Source: Lysobacterales bacterium (GTDB taxonomy: Bacteria > Pseudomonadota > Gammaproteobacteria > Xanthomonadales > Xanthomonadaceae). From it: a DNA stretch of 64,000 bases. The notes under the pieces were generated by a model. It was not told the origin of the DNA. It did not search any database and saw nothing but the letters and a program-made list of their open reading frames with translations. Position 1 is the stretch's first letter. Each line of letters opens with the position of its first letter. The stretch is taken from positions 496,001 through 560,000 of the forward strand of contig JADCRD010000001.1 of NCBI GenBank assembly GCA_014946745.1, in the 5' to 3' direction. The position numbers and the translations under genes are program-made. This document shows, piece by piece, positions 1 through 8,529 of the stretch.

Positions 1-2244
1 GCCGAGGGCTTCGATTCCCTGCACCCCGATCTCGCGGGTCGCAGCGTGTTCCGCATGGTCGAGGGCCCGGACGGCTCGCTGTGGATCGGCACCGCCATTG
101 GCGGTCTGGCGCGGCTGTACGGCGACACGCTTGAAACCTTGGGGACCACGCAGGGGTTGCCCAGCGGGCGGGTGCTGTCGCTGCTTCTCGATCAGGAGGA
201 CGCCCTCTGGGTCGCCACCAACGGCGGTCTGATGCGTCTGGGTGCAGCGCCGTTCTCCAGCCTGACCGCGGCCCAGGGTCTGTCCGAGAACTTCGTGCGC
301 GCGGTGTTTCGCGCTCGCGACGGCAGCCTGTGGCTTGGCACCGGGCGTGGGCTCAATCGCGTCGTCGACGGCCAGCTGGTGCCGATCGAGGATCCACGGC
401 TGCGCGAAATGTCGGTGCTGAGCCTGACGCAGAGCGCCGATGGTAGCCTGCTGGTGGGCAGCTTCGACCGCGGCGTCGCGCGCGTTCGCGACGGTCGAAT
501 CGTCGAGGTCATCGATCGCAGCCGCGGCCTGCCCTCGGACCAGATCCGGACGCTGCGGGAAACGCGCGACGGCGCGCTCTGGATCGGCACCATCGAAGGC
601 TTGGCCGTGCTGGAGCCCGGGGAAGAGCGCGCCCGCCAGCTGCCGCCCGGTCCCGCTGGCGTGTTCATCAACACGCTGAACGAAGACGATCAGGGCCGGA
701 TCTGGGTGGGGTCGACGCGGGGCCTGGACCTCATCGAAGACCGGCGCAGCATCGTCGCCGGGCCGCGCCTGCCCGCCGATGCGCGCGCGGTGTTCGCCCT
801 CGCTCGCGATGGCGACAGCGCGGCCTTCTGGGTGTCCACCGATCGCGGATTGATGCGGCTCGAGCCGGAGACCCGCGAGATCACCTTGCTCGGCCCCGAG
901 CAGGGCCTGCCGGTCGAAAAGGTCTTCAACGCCTTGGCCGATGGCACGGGTCAGCTGTGGCTCTCTTCGAACCGCGGCGCGATCCGGCTGAAGCGCGACG
1001 ACGCGGTTGCGGTGCTGCGCGGCGAGCTGCCGCGGATCAGCGCGGATGTGTTCGACGAGTCGCACGGCATGGAGAGCAGCCAGTGCAACACCGGCAGCCC
1101 GGCCGGCGCGTTGGACGCCGAGGGCAATGTCTGGATCGCCACCGCTTTCGGTGCTGCGCGCATCCGCCGCGAGCGCCTCGGTGATGACACCGCACGTCCT
1201 CTGCCCACGGTGCTGGAGCACGTGGCCGCCGAAGGTCGGGCCCTGCGGATCGATCGGCCTGCGGTGCTGCCCGCGGACACCAGCCGCGTGGCCTTCAGCG
1301 TGGCGGGCCTCGGCTTCGTAATGCCGGAGCGGATTCACTACCGCTATCGACTGGAGGGCTTTGACACCGACTGGGTCGAGCGCGGTCGTCTGCACGCGGT
1401 GGAGTACACCAACCTGCCGCCCGGTCGCTATCGGCTGCGCGCGCAGGCGGCTTATGCAGGCAGCCCTTGGGACTCGCCCGAAGCCAGCTTCGAGTTCCAG
1501 ATTCTGCCGGCGCCCTGGGAGCGGCCCTGGGTGCAGGCGCTGGTCGGGCTGTTGCTGCTGGGGCTTGCCTTCCTGATCTACCGGCTGCGGGTGCGCGCGC
1601 TGCGTGCGCAGGCGGTGAGCCTGCAGCAGGCGGTCGATCGCAAAACCGCCGAGCTGCGCGCATCCACCGAACGCCTGCTGGCCGCCGATGCGGAGAAGAC
1701 CCAGCTGATGGACCAGCTGCGCGAACAGGCGGAGGCCTTCGAGCGTCAGGCCCGCGAGGACGCGCTCACCGGCCTCGCCAATCGCCGGGCCTTCGATGAG
1801 ACCGCCGCCCGCGAGTTCAGCCGCGCCCGTCGCATGGACACGCCGCTGTGTCTTGCGCTGATCGACATCGACCATTTCAAGCGCATCAACGACAGCTACA
1901 GCCATGCAGCCGGCGATGAGGTGATCGTGCGCCTGGCGCAGCTCATGAAGCGACAGAGTCGCGGCATGGACGTGGTGGCGCGCTGGGGCGGCGAGGAGTT
2001 CGCCTTGCTCCTGCCGCAGGCGAAACTGGAGGACGCCGAGCGCGTCTGCGAGCGCCTGCGCGCGGCCTTTGCCGCCGAACGCTTCGACGAGATCGATCCG
2101 GCGCTGCGGCTGACCATCAGCATCGGCCTTGCCTCGCAGCAGGGCCTGAGCGGGCACGAGCAGCTGCTGGTGCGGGCCGACGCGGCGCTGTACGCCGCCA
2201 AGCGCGGCGGCCGTGATCGCGTGGTGGTCTCGCGCATCGACTGA
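1..2244 (+). CDS. Two-component-regulator-propeller diguanylate cyclase (5' end outside window)
   Basis: The frame is open from the first base, so the N-terminus lies outside the window; 747 residues are visible. The first ~400 residues are repeats of the form DGSLWIGT/GRIWVGST, typical of the ligand-binding two-component regulator propeller, which folds in the periplasm. A Y_Y_Y-type domain (RIHYRYRLEGFDTDW) follows, then one membrane helix (about residues 512-530), a charged coiled coil, and a GGDEF domain from about residue 587. The active site GGEEF is intact and an RGMD inhibitory site sits five residues before it, so it should make c-di-GMP and be feedback-inhibited. The ligand is unknown. 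The next gene is convergent. It resembles the second cyclase at 16637-19702 in domain order. Confidence 0.93.
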   Translation, partial: AEGFDSLHPDLAGRSVFRMVEGPDGSLWIGTAIGGLARLYGDTLETLGTTQGLPSGRVLSLLLDQEDALWVATNGGLMRLGAAPFSSLTAAQGLSENFVRAVFRARDGSLWLGTGRGLNRVVDGQLVPIEDPRLREMSVLSLTQSADGSLLVGSFDRGVARVRDGRIVEVIDRSRGLPSDQIRTLRETRDGALWIGTIEGLAVLEPGEERARQLPPGPAGVFINTLNEDDQGRIWVGSTRGLDLIEDRRSIVAGPRLPADARAVFALARDGDSAAFWVSTDRGLMRLEPETREITLLGPEQGLPVEKVFNALADGTGQLWLSSNRGAIRLKRDDAVAVLRGELPRISADVFDESHGMESSQCNTGSPAGALDAEGNVWIATAFGAARIRRERLGDDTARPLPTVLEHVAAEGRALRIDRPAVLPADTSRVAFSVAGLGFVMPERIHYRYRLEGFDTDWVERGRLHAVEYTNLPPGRYRLRAQAAYAGSPWDSPEASFEFQILPAPWERPWVQALVGLLLLGLAFLIYRLRVRALRAQAVSLQQAVDRKTAELRASTERLLAADAEKTQLMDQLREQAEAFERQAREDALTGLANRRAFDETAAREFSRARRMDTPLCLALIDIDHFKRINDSYSHAAGDEVIVRLAQLMKRQSRGMDVVARWGGEEFALLLPQAKLEDAERVCERLRAAFAAERFDEIDPALRLTISIGLASQQGLSGHEQLLVRADAALYAAKRGGRDRVVVSRID

Positions 2245-2255
2245 AGGCGCTGCGT

Positions 2256-2435
2256 TGGAAGGTCTGAACCACTCCGTCGGGGAGATGTTCAGACGTCGCG
2301 GGTCCGGCGCAGGTCCGGACGGGTTCGGCCGCGGCGCGGCGACGTCTTCGCTGCGCTCGCTCACTCCAGCTCAAGCATTGCCCTGCGCGATCCGCAGGCG
2401 CGGCGCTTGTAGCGCGCCGCAAGCTCCGATGAATC
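2256..2435. repeat. Divergent copy of ~190-bp intergenic element (copy E)
   Basis: Lies between two convergent genes. It keeps the order of the better copies: a left hairpin-like end, a GTCCGG...TCCGGAC core, GTTCGGCCGC, GACGTCTTCGCTGCGCTCGCTC, and a GATCCGC block, but is strongly diverged. No coding potential seen. Confidence 0.55.
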
Positions 2436-2466
2436 AGGGCTTCCCTTTCGCCGCGACGCCGCTGGC

Positions 2467-3465
2467 TCAGCCTCCGCGCTCCGAACGCAGAGCCTGCAGC
2501 GCCGCCTCGCGCCCCGCGGCCTCGCGGCCAGCCAGCAGGCCCAGCGCAACGATGCCGGCCATGACGATCGCAGCGCCAGTCCACGCGGTCGCGCCCGGCA
2601 GTGCTTCGGCAAACAGCAGCGCACCCAGCACCGACGCGAACACGATTTCCGCCGCCTGCATCGCTTCCACCGCACCCAGCGCGCCGGGCTGGTTTTGCAC
2701 GCGCCCCGTGGCCTCGAAGAACAGCACCGTGGCGATGATGCCGGCGAACAGGGCGACGCCGCCGGCCAGCCAGAGCTGCTCCACCGGCGGCGCGCCGCTG
2801 CGGGCGAAGGCCAGCGCGGCGATCGCGAACCACAGCGGCTGGCTGGCCAGGGTCATGCCGAACACGCGCTGGGTGGCGTTCAAGCGCTCGCCGGTGCTTT
2901 CGAGATGCAGCAGCAGGCCACGATTGCCCAGCGGGTACGCGAAGGCCGACACGCCCACCACGGCCAGCGCGATCCAGTCAGCCAAGCGCAGCGCGCCGCC
3001 GGCCGCATCGAACTGCATCAGCAGCACGCCGCCGATCATCGCCAGCGCCATCGCGAAGACGGCCTTGGGCACGCGCGCCCGCGCATCGCGATACAGCAGC
3101 GGCGCACACAGCATTCCCGCCACCACGGTCAGCTGGAAGCTGCCGGCAATCAGCCAGGACGGCCCGGTCGAGGCCGCCCACGCAAGGCAGACGTAGAACA
3201 GGCCGAAGCCGATGCCGCTCCACAGCAGCCACGGGCCCGGGTGGCGGCGGATGCTGGCCCACACCGGCGCCACGCCGCCTTGCCAAAGCATCAGCGGCAG
3301 CATCAGCGGCAGGGTAATCAGATAGCGCAGGCAGGCCGTCCACAGCCAGTCGCCCTCGCCATCGGCGGCGGCGCGGTTCAGCACGTAGGTGGCGCTGAAG
3401 AACAGGGCCGAGGCCAGGCCCAGCGCGATCGCCAGGTAGGCGCCGCGCTTCGCGCTCGCCGGCAT
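2467..3465 (-). CDS. DMT-superfamily membrane transporter (EamA / multidrug-resistance-efflux type)
   Basis: A 332-residue, almost entirely hydrophobic protein with about ten predicted membrane helices arranged as two similar halves, as in drug/metabolite transporters. It most resembles the longer 'multidrug resistance efflux transporter' branch, but the substrate cannot be read from sequence. I use the ATG at 3465 (MPASAKRGAYLA) rather than an ATG 20 codons upstream, because the upstream stretch overlaps the preceding gene and is not hydrophobic. The start lies one base after the stop of the flavin reductase gene at 3467, so the two are probably co-transcribed. It ends with a basic cytoplasmic tail. 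Confidence 0.85.
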   Translation of the reverse strand: MPASAKRGAYLAIALGLASALFFSATYVLNRAAADGEGDWLWTACLRYLITLPLMLPLMLWQGGVAPVWASIRRHPGPWLLWSGIGFGLFYVCLAWAASTGPSWLIAGSFQLTVVAGMLCAPLLYRDARARVPKAVFAMALAMIGGVLLMQFDAAGGALRLADWIALAVVGVSAFAYPLGNRGLLLHLESTGERLNATQRVFGMTLASQPLWFAIAALAFARSGAPPVEQLWLAGGVALFAGIIATVLFFEATGRVQNQPGALGAVEAMQAAEIVFASVLGALLFAEALPGATAWTGAAIVMAGIVALGLLAGREAAGREAALQALRSERGG

Positions 3466-3466
3466 G

Positions 3467-3961
3467 TCAGTCCTGGGCGAAGCGCCGGTAGGCGCCGCGC
3501 AGGTAAAGCAGTGGCTCGGCTTCACTGGTTTCGAAGCCTTCGACCTCGCCCAGCAGGATCACGTGATCGCCGCCCGCATAGCGCTCGACGATGCGGCAGA
3601 CGAAGCGGGTCACGCAGCCGGTCAGCAGGGGCAGCCCGGTCGGCCCACGTTCCAGATCAAGCCCGGCGAAGCGGTCGATATCGTGGGTGGCGAAGCGCTG
3701 CGACAGCTCGCGCTGCTGCGCACCCAGGATGTGCACCGCGTAGTGGCTGGCGCGCTCGAAGGCCGCGAACGTTGCCGCGCGTCGCGCGAGGCACCACTGC
3801 ACCAGCGGTGGCTCCAGCGAGACCGACGAAAAGCTGTTCACGGTCAGCCCGACATCGCGGGCCGGCAGGCTCGCATCGCCGGGATCGCGCGCGGTGACGA
3901 TGGTGACGCCGGTGGCAAAGCTGCCGAGCGCGCGGCGGAGTTCTGCGTGGGGTTTGGTCAT
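3467..3961 (-). CDS. Flavin reductase family protein (FMN-binding split barrel)
   Basis: A 164-residue protein matching small NAD(P)H:flavin oxidoreductases: RRALGSFATGVTIVTA near the N-terminus, LTVNSFSSVSLEPPLVQWCL (FMN phosphate-binding region), and GDHVILLGEVEGF near the C-terminus. Such proteins reduce free FMN or FAD, often for a partner monooxygenase, but no oxygenase is adjacent. The ATG at 3961 is preferred over one 53 codons upstream, which would add a basic, non-conserved extension into a region of decayed sequence. It is the first gene of a likely two-gene unit with the DMT transporter. Confidence 0.85.
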   Translation of the reverse strand: MTKPHAELRRALGSFATGVTIVTARDPGDASLPARDVGLTVNSFSSVSLEPPLVQWCLARRAATFAAFERASHYAVHILGAQQRELSQRFATHDIDRFAGLDLERGPTGLPLLTGCVTRFVCRIVERYAGGDHVILLGEVEGFETSEAEPLLYLRGAYRRFAQD

Positions 3962-4109
3962 TGCGAGGGCTGCGCTGGAGGACGGGCGATAGTAGCTGCG
4001 GGTGAAGCGGCATGGGTGATTCCGGATGGGCCGACGGTAGCGCTGCTGCGAGAGCGCCGTGCCGGGTTGCGTTGATCTCCGCCCCGGCAGATCGCATTGC
4101 GAGGGTGGC

Positions 4110-4320
4110 TGAAGCCCCAATCCCCGCCATCAGCGCCTCCACCTGCGGCCATACGTGCGCCAACCGCTTGGGCTGCGCCTGCGCCCTCGAGTGCGGCTTG
4201 CCCGGCGCGAAGGTCTCGCGGTCGCTGGCGATGGGGCGCGCAGAACCTGCGGCCGCGCGTTTCGCCAGAGGTTCGGCGAGCGCGCTGAACGGGCCGCGGA
4301 GGGCTTGCGTGACGTCCTGC
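4110..4320 (-). pseudogene. Decayed 3' fragment of a tesA-like gene
   Basis: On the minus strand this stretch translates to PIASDRETFAPGKPHSRAQ followed by AQPKRLAHVWPQVEAL, matching the C-terminus of the intact TesA encoded at 7825-8517 (PIASDREAFLPDNLHPTAE / AQPRLLEHVWPQVEAL). At DNA level 4135-4235 aligns without gaps to 7856-7956; I count 84 of 101 identical bases. Weaker protein similarity (FSALAE vs FAELAE at the same spacing) extends to about 4320. The catalytic Asp of the DxxH motif is lost (GKPH instead of DNLH), and no GDSL or GxND block precedes it, so this is a remnant, not a gene. It lies in the 476-base gap before the serine hydrolase gene; nothing else is seen there. Confidence 0.8.
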
Positions 4321-4437
4321 AGACGCGGAGTGATCTGACTTCGGTCGATTGGCGCGCCACCGACTGTCGTTTTGCCCGCTGTCTTGCGAGTCCCTTTGCA
4401 GACGACCCGCCCCGGGTCCGACGAGGGAGCAACGATC

Positions 4438-6885
4438 ATGAGGGCTTTCAACAAACATCCCAGGCTGTCCGGGTACGCCGCACTGCGGGCGGCTTGCCGC
4501 GCGCAGGTGACGCACGCCAGCAGTGCATTTCGAGGACTCCTGCTGGTCTGCGTTGCGCTGCCCGCGGCGGCGGCTGACGTCACGCAGCATCGCATCAACA
4601 CCTTCACCGGCGCCGGCATTCAAGCGCCCACCCATGACGTGGTCATGCCGGCGAACACCCACTTCAACATGAACAGGCCCTTCAACGCGGGGGCGCAAGC
4701 CTTCACCGCGTTGATCAACGGGCACACCGGGCGTGTGCAGCTGCGCGCTATCGGCTCCGGCGCCACTCTCGGCGCTGTGACGTCGGACACCACCCGCCTG
4801 GAGTTCCGCAGCACCAACGCGGCCGTGCTCTCACTGGCGGGCGGCGCCACGCTTGCCCTGCACGACGCATTCGCCGGAACGCTGCGGCTGGTGAACATCA
4901 CTCCCGCGGGCACCCTGGTGGGAACCGGCGTTGAGCACCGGTACGAGTCGCTCAAGGACAAGAACCTTTTTGACATCTACCAGCGCGCGGGTCGCTGGCA
5001 CTTCTTCGCGCTCGACACGTTCTCGGGAGATGCGGCCTCGTACACCGACACCGGCTTCGAGCTCAAGACCGAGACCTGGTCGCTCGGATGGTCGAGCGTC
5101 GACCACCTGACCGCCGGCGCCGGCACGCACCGCATCCTCTACAAGGCCGCCGGCGATCCGACGCTGCTCCGCGGCGAGGCGGGCGACAACGAAGGCATGC
5201 TGGTGGTGCAGCGGGTTGCGAACACCGGCATGAACGAGGGCAACACCCAGGTCATCAACATCGATGCCGGATACTCGCACGTGCGCTTCGTCAGACTCGG
5301 CACCGCGCCCGTGTACCGGGTGCTCGCCTACGACCGGAAGACCGGGTATTCGAAGCACGCTCCGTTCGACCCGAATACAGGCACCATCACCGGCCCCTTC
5401 ACGGGGCACGTCGATGCGACGCCAAAGTGGGCAGAGGTCGAGCCCTTCGTCGCCGGCGGCGTCTCGCGGATCGCGTTTCTCGCCGACGACAGCGTCGAGC
5501 CCTTTCACTACGACCAAGCGGAGCGAATGGCGCTGTCGATTCACGATCGCCTGAAGACCCGAGCGGTTGGCTACCAGTACGTGCTGATGCAGTCGGGTCG
5601 GCTGATCGGCCGCCGCGCGTGGGGATACGTCGGTCTCGGCAGCGAGGAGAAATCAATGACCAACCGTCTGCGCATGGACGTCGGCAGCGTGAGCAAGATG
5701 ATCATGGCGACCAGCATGCTCGAGCTCTCCCGGCGTGGCACGGTCGATCTCGACGCTCCGCTGCGCAGCGCGATCAACCCTGCGGCCGCTGCCGGCTGGG
5801 TCGACACGTTCACGCTGAAGAACGCGATGACGCACACCACGGGCATGCCGAAAGACTCGCCAGGGTGTTCCGGAGAAAGCACGTTCCTCACCATGGACTG
5901 CCTGCCCTTCTACGCGGCCGAGCAATCCGGGGAACTGGAGTCGCCCACGCCCAGCGCAGACGTGACCGACGACTACCGGCGCGAGTACGTGAACTCCAAC
6001 ATCGCACTCGCGCGCGACGTGTTTACCTGGAAGCTCTCGGCCGCCACCTCACCGCACGTGGTCGACGAGGTCTTCAAACTGTGGGCGAGCCACATGGGCG
6101 CCGATCGCGAGCAGCTCAGCTGCCAGCACCGTCCTGACGTCTACTACTTCGGTCAGTGCCGCGGCGCCGGCGGCTGCCAGGAGCACCTGAGCGGCGTGTA
6201 CCAGCAGTCGAGGATCATCGAGGACTGGTCGAACAATTGCTCGGCGGGAGGGTGGGCGGCCTCTTCGCGTCAGCTCTCCGAGTTCCTCACTGCTGTGCGC
6301 TACCGGAAGCTGATGTTCGGGGCTGCCCCCGAACAGGGGCTTCTGACCAACGTCACGCTGACCAGCGGCAACTCCGCCACTGCTTTCGGGTGGGACGCGC
6401 CGACCACGTTCAACGGCGTGGCCACGCTCGGCAAGGGCGGCGCGAATGGAGACCGGGACTCGACCGCTGCGTTCAACGCGCACATCCTGCGCTTGCCGAA
6501 CAACATCGACGCGGTGCTGCTGGTGAACACGGCCGGGATCGACTCGGGCGACTTGCTCGCCGAGGGCTACCGCTACGGCATCTCGACCCTCAACGAACCC
6601 AGCCCCTATGTGATCGAAGACCTGCTGCAGGTCGAAGGCACTTACGACCGGCTCGCGCTCAACGCTCCGCCCGAGAACCACCTGTTCCCCTCCCGCTACG
6701 TCACCGCCAGCCGGAATGCGGCCAACGGCAGACTGCAGCTCGACGCCTTCCGGGTCGACCCCGGCCAGGGACTCACCCTCACTGACAGCGAGAGCGCCGA
6801 TGCGATTCTCTCGGTCGCGGTGACCGATGGCCTGCAGTTCGTCACCGCCGTTCGCGACGCGCTCGGACGCCTGCAGTTGACGTGA
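4438..6885 (+). CDS. Secreted beta-lactamase-fold serine hydrolase between propeller-like repeats (truncated by in-frame TGA)
   Basis: 815 residues from the ATG at 4438, which follows GGGAG and opens a signal peptide (RGLLLVCVALPAAAADV). Residues ~40-340 are aromatic/Gly-rich beta repeats. Residues ~370-720 are a serine beta-lactamase/DD-peptidase-like domain: SVSK (Ser417, Lys420) as SxxK, HTTG, YVN (Tyr517) as YxN, and KGG (Lys666) as the third motif. Substrate unknown: esterase, peptidase and lactamase activities all occur in this family. An ATG at 4372 exists but has no good ribosome site. The frame stops at TGA 6883-6885 and then continues open to 7665 with matching repeats (next entry), so the protein appears prematurely ended. 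Placement between a tesA fragment and tesA suggests insertion. Confidence 0.8.
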   Translation: MRAFNKHPRLSGYAALRAACRAQVTHASSAFRGLLLVCVALPAAAADVTQHRINTFTGAGIQAPTHDVVMPANTHFNMNRPFNAGAQAFTALINGHTGRVQLRAIGSGATLGAVTSDTTRLEFRSTNAAVLSLAGGATLALHDAFAGTLRLVNITPAGTLVGTGVEHRYESLKDKNLFDIYQRAGRWHFFALDTFSGDAASYTDTGFELKTETWSLGWSSVDHLTAGAGTHRILYKAAGDPTLLRGEAGDNEGMLVVQRVANTGMNEGNTQVINIDAGYSHVRFVRLGTAPVYRVLAYDRKTGYSKHAPFDPNTGTITGPFTGHVDATPKWAEVEPFVAGGVSRIAFLADDSVEPFHYDQAERMALSIHDRLKTRAVGYQYVLMQSGRLIGRRAWGYVGLGSEEKSMTNRLRMDVGSVSKMIMATSMLELSRRGTVDLDAPLRSAINPAAAAGWVDTFTLKNAMTHTTGMPKDSPGCSGESTFLTMDCLPFYAAEQSGELESPTPSADVTDDYRREYVNSNIALARDVFTWKLSAATSPHVVDEVFKLWASHMGADREQLSCQHRPDVYYFGQCRGAGGCQEHLSGVYQQSRIIEDWSNNCSAGGWAASSRQLSEFLTAVRYRKLMFGAAPEQGLLTNVTLTSGNSATAFGWDAPTTFNGVATLGKGGANGDRDSTAAFNAHILRLPNNIDAVLLVNTAGIDSGDLLAEGYRYGISTLNEPSPYVIEDLLQVEGTYDRLALNAPPENHLFPSRYVTASRNAANGRLQLDAFRVDPGQGLTLTDSESADAILSVAVTDGLQFVTAVRDALGRLQLT

Positions 6886-7665
6886 TGGAACCACCACAAC
6901 GGCGCCCTCAGCCGGTTGGGCAGCTGGCTGGGCGACACGGTCTCTGAAATCGACGTGACCCGGGTGGGCACTCCTGTCGATGGAGTGACGCGCGCGGTGG
7001 TGGTGAGCCGGCGCGGTGACGGGCAGCTCACGCTGCAGACCGTCGATCACGCGCCCGGCAACGTTGCCACTCGTCGCGACACCGAGGTGGTCGCCGCGGG
7101 CACGGGCGCGGCCGTTCAGACACTGCGCTGGGCGAGCACCGGCGCGCCCAGCGGCCGAGTGGTGCTCGGCTTCCGCAACGCTGCGGGGCAGCTCGAACTT
7201 CAGACCTGGGAGGTCGCAAGCGACGGCGCCTTGACCCAGCTGGGGACGCTCGCCCGCGCCGCAGTCATCAGCGGCCAGAGCGCCAAACGCGTCGCGATCG
7301 ATCAGGTCGGCGACCGCACTCCGTTTTTCAACAGCGGCTTCGTCACCGTTCACGTCACCCCCGAGTCGGAGGCCGAGCACCGCAGCTGGGAGGTGGCCGC
7401 CAACGGTGCGATCACCGAGCTGGCGACCGTCGCCGGCACCAGCGCGACCTCGGTCGACGCGATGGGGCGGATCACCACCCAGCGTCGCGAGACCGGGGGC
7501 ATGACGGTCAAGCGCTGGTCCGTGGCAGGCAACGGCACCCTCACCCTGCTCGACGGCGAGACCTACCCCAACGTCAACCAGGCGATGACAGCAGGCGACC
7601 GGCTCATCGCTTACCGCAACGGCACCGACGAGCTCAAGGTGCTGACGTTCTCGGTCGTGCCCTAG
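6886..7665 (+). pseudogene. C-terminal repeat region of the serine hydrolase, separated by an in-frame stop
   Basis: This frame is the direct continuation of the previous gene (same reading frame, no other stop from 4372 to 7665 except 6883-6885). It encodes about 260 residues of repeats such as GQLELQTWEVASDGALTQLG, HRSWEVAANGAITELAT and VKRWSVAGNGTLTLLDG. The sequence across the stop, GRLQLT-stop-WNHHNGALSRLG, fits the same pattern, with the stop at the position before the conserved Trp. An internal ATG/GTG start could in principle make a separate protein, but there is no signal peptide or clear ribosome site, so I read it as the detached tail of one gene. Confidence 0.7.
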
Positions 7666-7773
7666 TTGAAGACTATGCGATGAGCCCCGCGCCCCCTCTT
7701 GTTGTATGGACCGGAGAGGGGGTGGGCAGAGCGGGATGTGCGCCTCGCCTTGCGTTTACCCCCTCTCCCCCGG

Positions 7774-7797
7774 CCCCTCTCCCACGGGGGAGAGGGG
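7774..7797. repeat. GGGGAGAGGGG-type intergenic hairpin
   Basis: CCCCTCTCCC and GGGAGAGGGG form a 10-bp stem around a 4-base loop, between the convergent hydrolase and tesA genes. The same arms recur at 14273-14295. Could terminate transcription from either side. Confidence 0.6.
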
Positions 7798-7824
7798 AGA
7801 TCGGCATTTGGCTTGCGCGTCGGG

Positions 7825-8517
7825 CTAACCCGCGCCGCTGTGGCCAGCGACGAGTGCCTCCACCTGCGGCCACACATGCTCCAGCAGCCTTGGCTGCGCC
7901 TCGGCCGTCGGGTGCAGGTTGTCCGGCAGGAAGGCCTCGCGGTCGCTGGCGATGGGCTCCAGCAGGAAGGGCAGCAGGGCGGTGCCATGGGCCTCGGCCA
8001 GTTCGGCGAACATCCCGTGGAAGTCCGCGGTGTACTCCGGGCCGTAGTTCGGCGGGATGTGCATGCCGATCAGCAGCACCTTCGCGCCGGCCGCCTGGCT
8101 GGCGGTGATCATGCGCGTCAGGTTGGCGCGGGCCTGGCCCAGGTCAAGGCCGCGCAGGCCGTCGTTGGCGCCGAGCTCGATGATCACGATGGACGGGCTG
8201 TGCGCCTTCAGGTCGGCGTCGATGCGGGCGGCGCCGCCGGCGGTGGTTTCGCCGCTGATGCTGGCGTTGACCACGGTCCAGCCGGGGCGCTCACGCGCAA
8301 GCTTTTCTCCCATCAGATGCACCCAGCCCTGCTCCTTCGACAGGTTGTAGGCGGCCGAGAGCGAGTCGCCGACCACCAGCACCGTGCGCGCGGGCACTGG
8401 GGTTTCGGCGATCGAGACCACAGAAAGCAGCAGGCCCAGCAGAATCACCACGAATGTGATGACGCCACGTTCAGATCGGCTGGGCGAGGCTGCGTGGGTG
8501 TGCAGGATCAAAGACAT
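7825..8517 (-). CDS. tesA: TesA-type SGNH esterase / lysophospholipase L1
   Basis: A 230-residue exported hydrolase: hydrophobic signal sequence (VVILLGLLLSVVSIAE), then GDSLSAAYN (nucleophile Ser52), SGET oxyanion Gly (about residue 89), GANDG (Asn118), and DNLH (Asp199, His202). These are the four conserved SGNH blocks, and spacing matches TesA/arylesterase of gammaproteobacteria, which hydrolyse acyl-CoA thioesters, lysophospholipids and aryl esters in the periplasm. Divergent from ybbA-ybbP, as in Escherichia coli, with only 12 bases between start codons, so promoters must overlap the coding starts or the real TesA start is later (GTG codons exist just before the hydrophobic core). Confidence 0.92.
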   Translation of the reverse strand: MSLILHTHAASPSRSERGVITFVVILLGLLLSVVSIAETPVPARTVLVVGDSLSAAYNLSKEQGWVHLMGEKLARERPGWTVVNASISGETTAGGAARIDADLKAHSPSIVIIELGANDGLRGLDLGQARANLTRMITASQAAGAKVLLIGMHIPPNYGPEYTADFHGMFAELAEAHGTALLPFLLEPIASDREAFLPDNLHPTAEAQPRLLEHVWPQVEALVAGHSGAG

Positions 8518-8529
8518 GGAGTTCCCGTG

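Noticed and set aside
5571-7380. Long minus-strand frames opposite the serine hydrolase
   Set aside because: No motifs, no ribosome sites, and the plus strand has catalytic motifs and a signal peptide.
4240-7824. Genomic island with integrase or att sites
   Set aside because: No integrase or tRNA is adjacent; only the tesA-derived direct repeat supports insertion, so no island is called.
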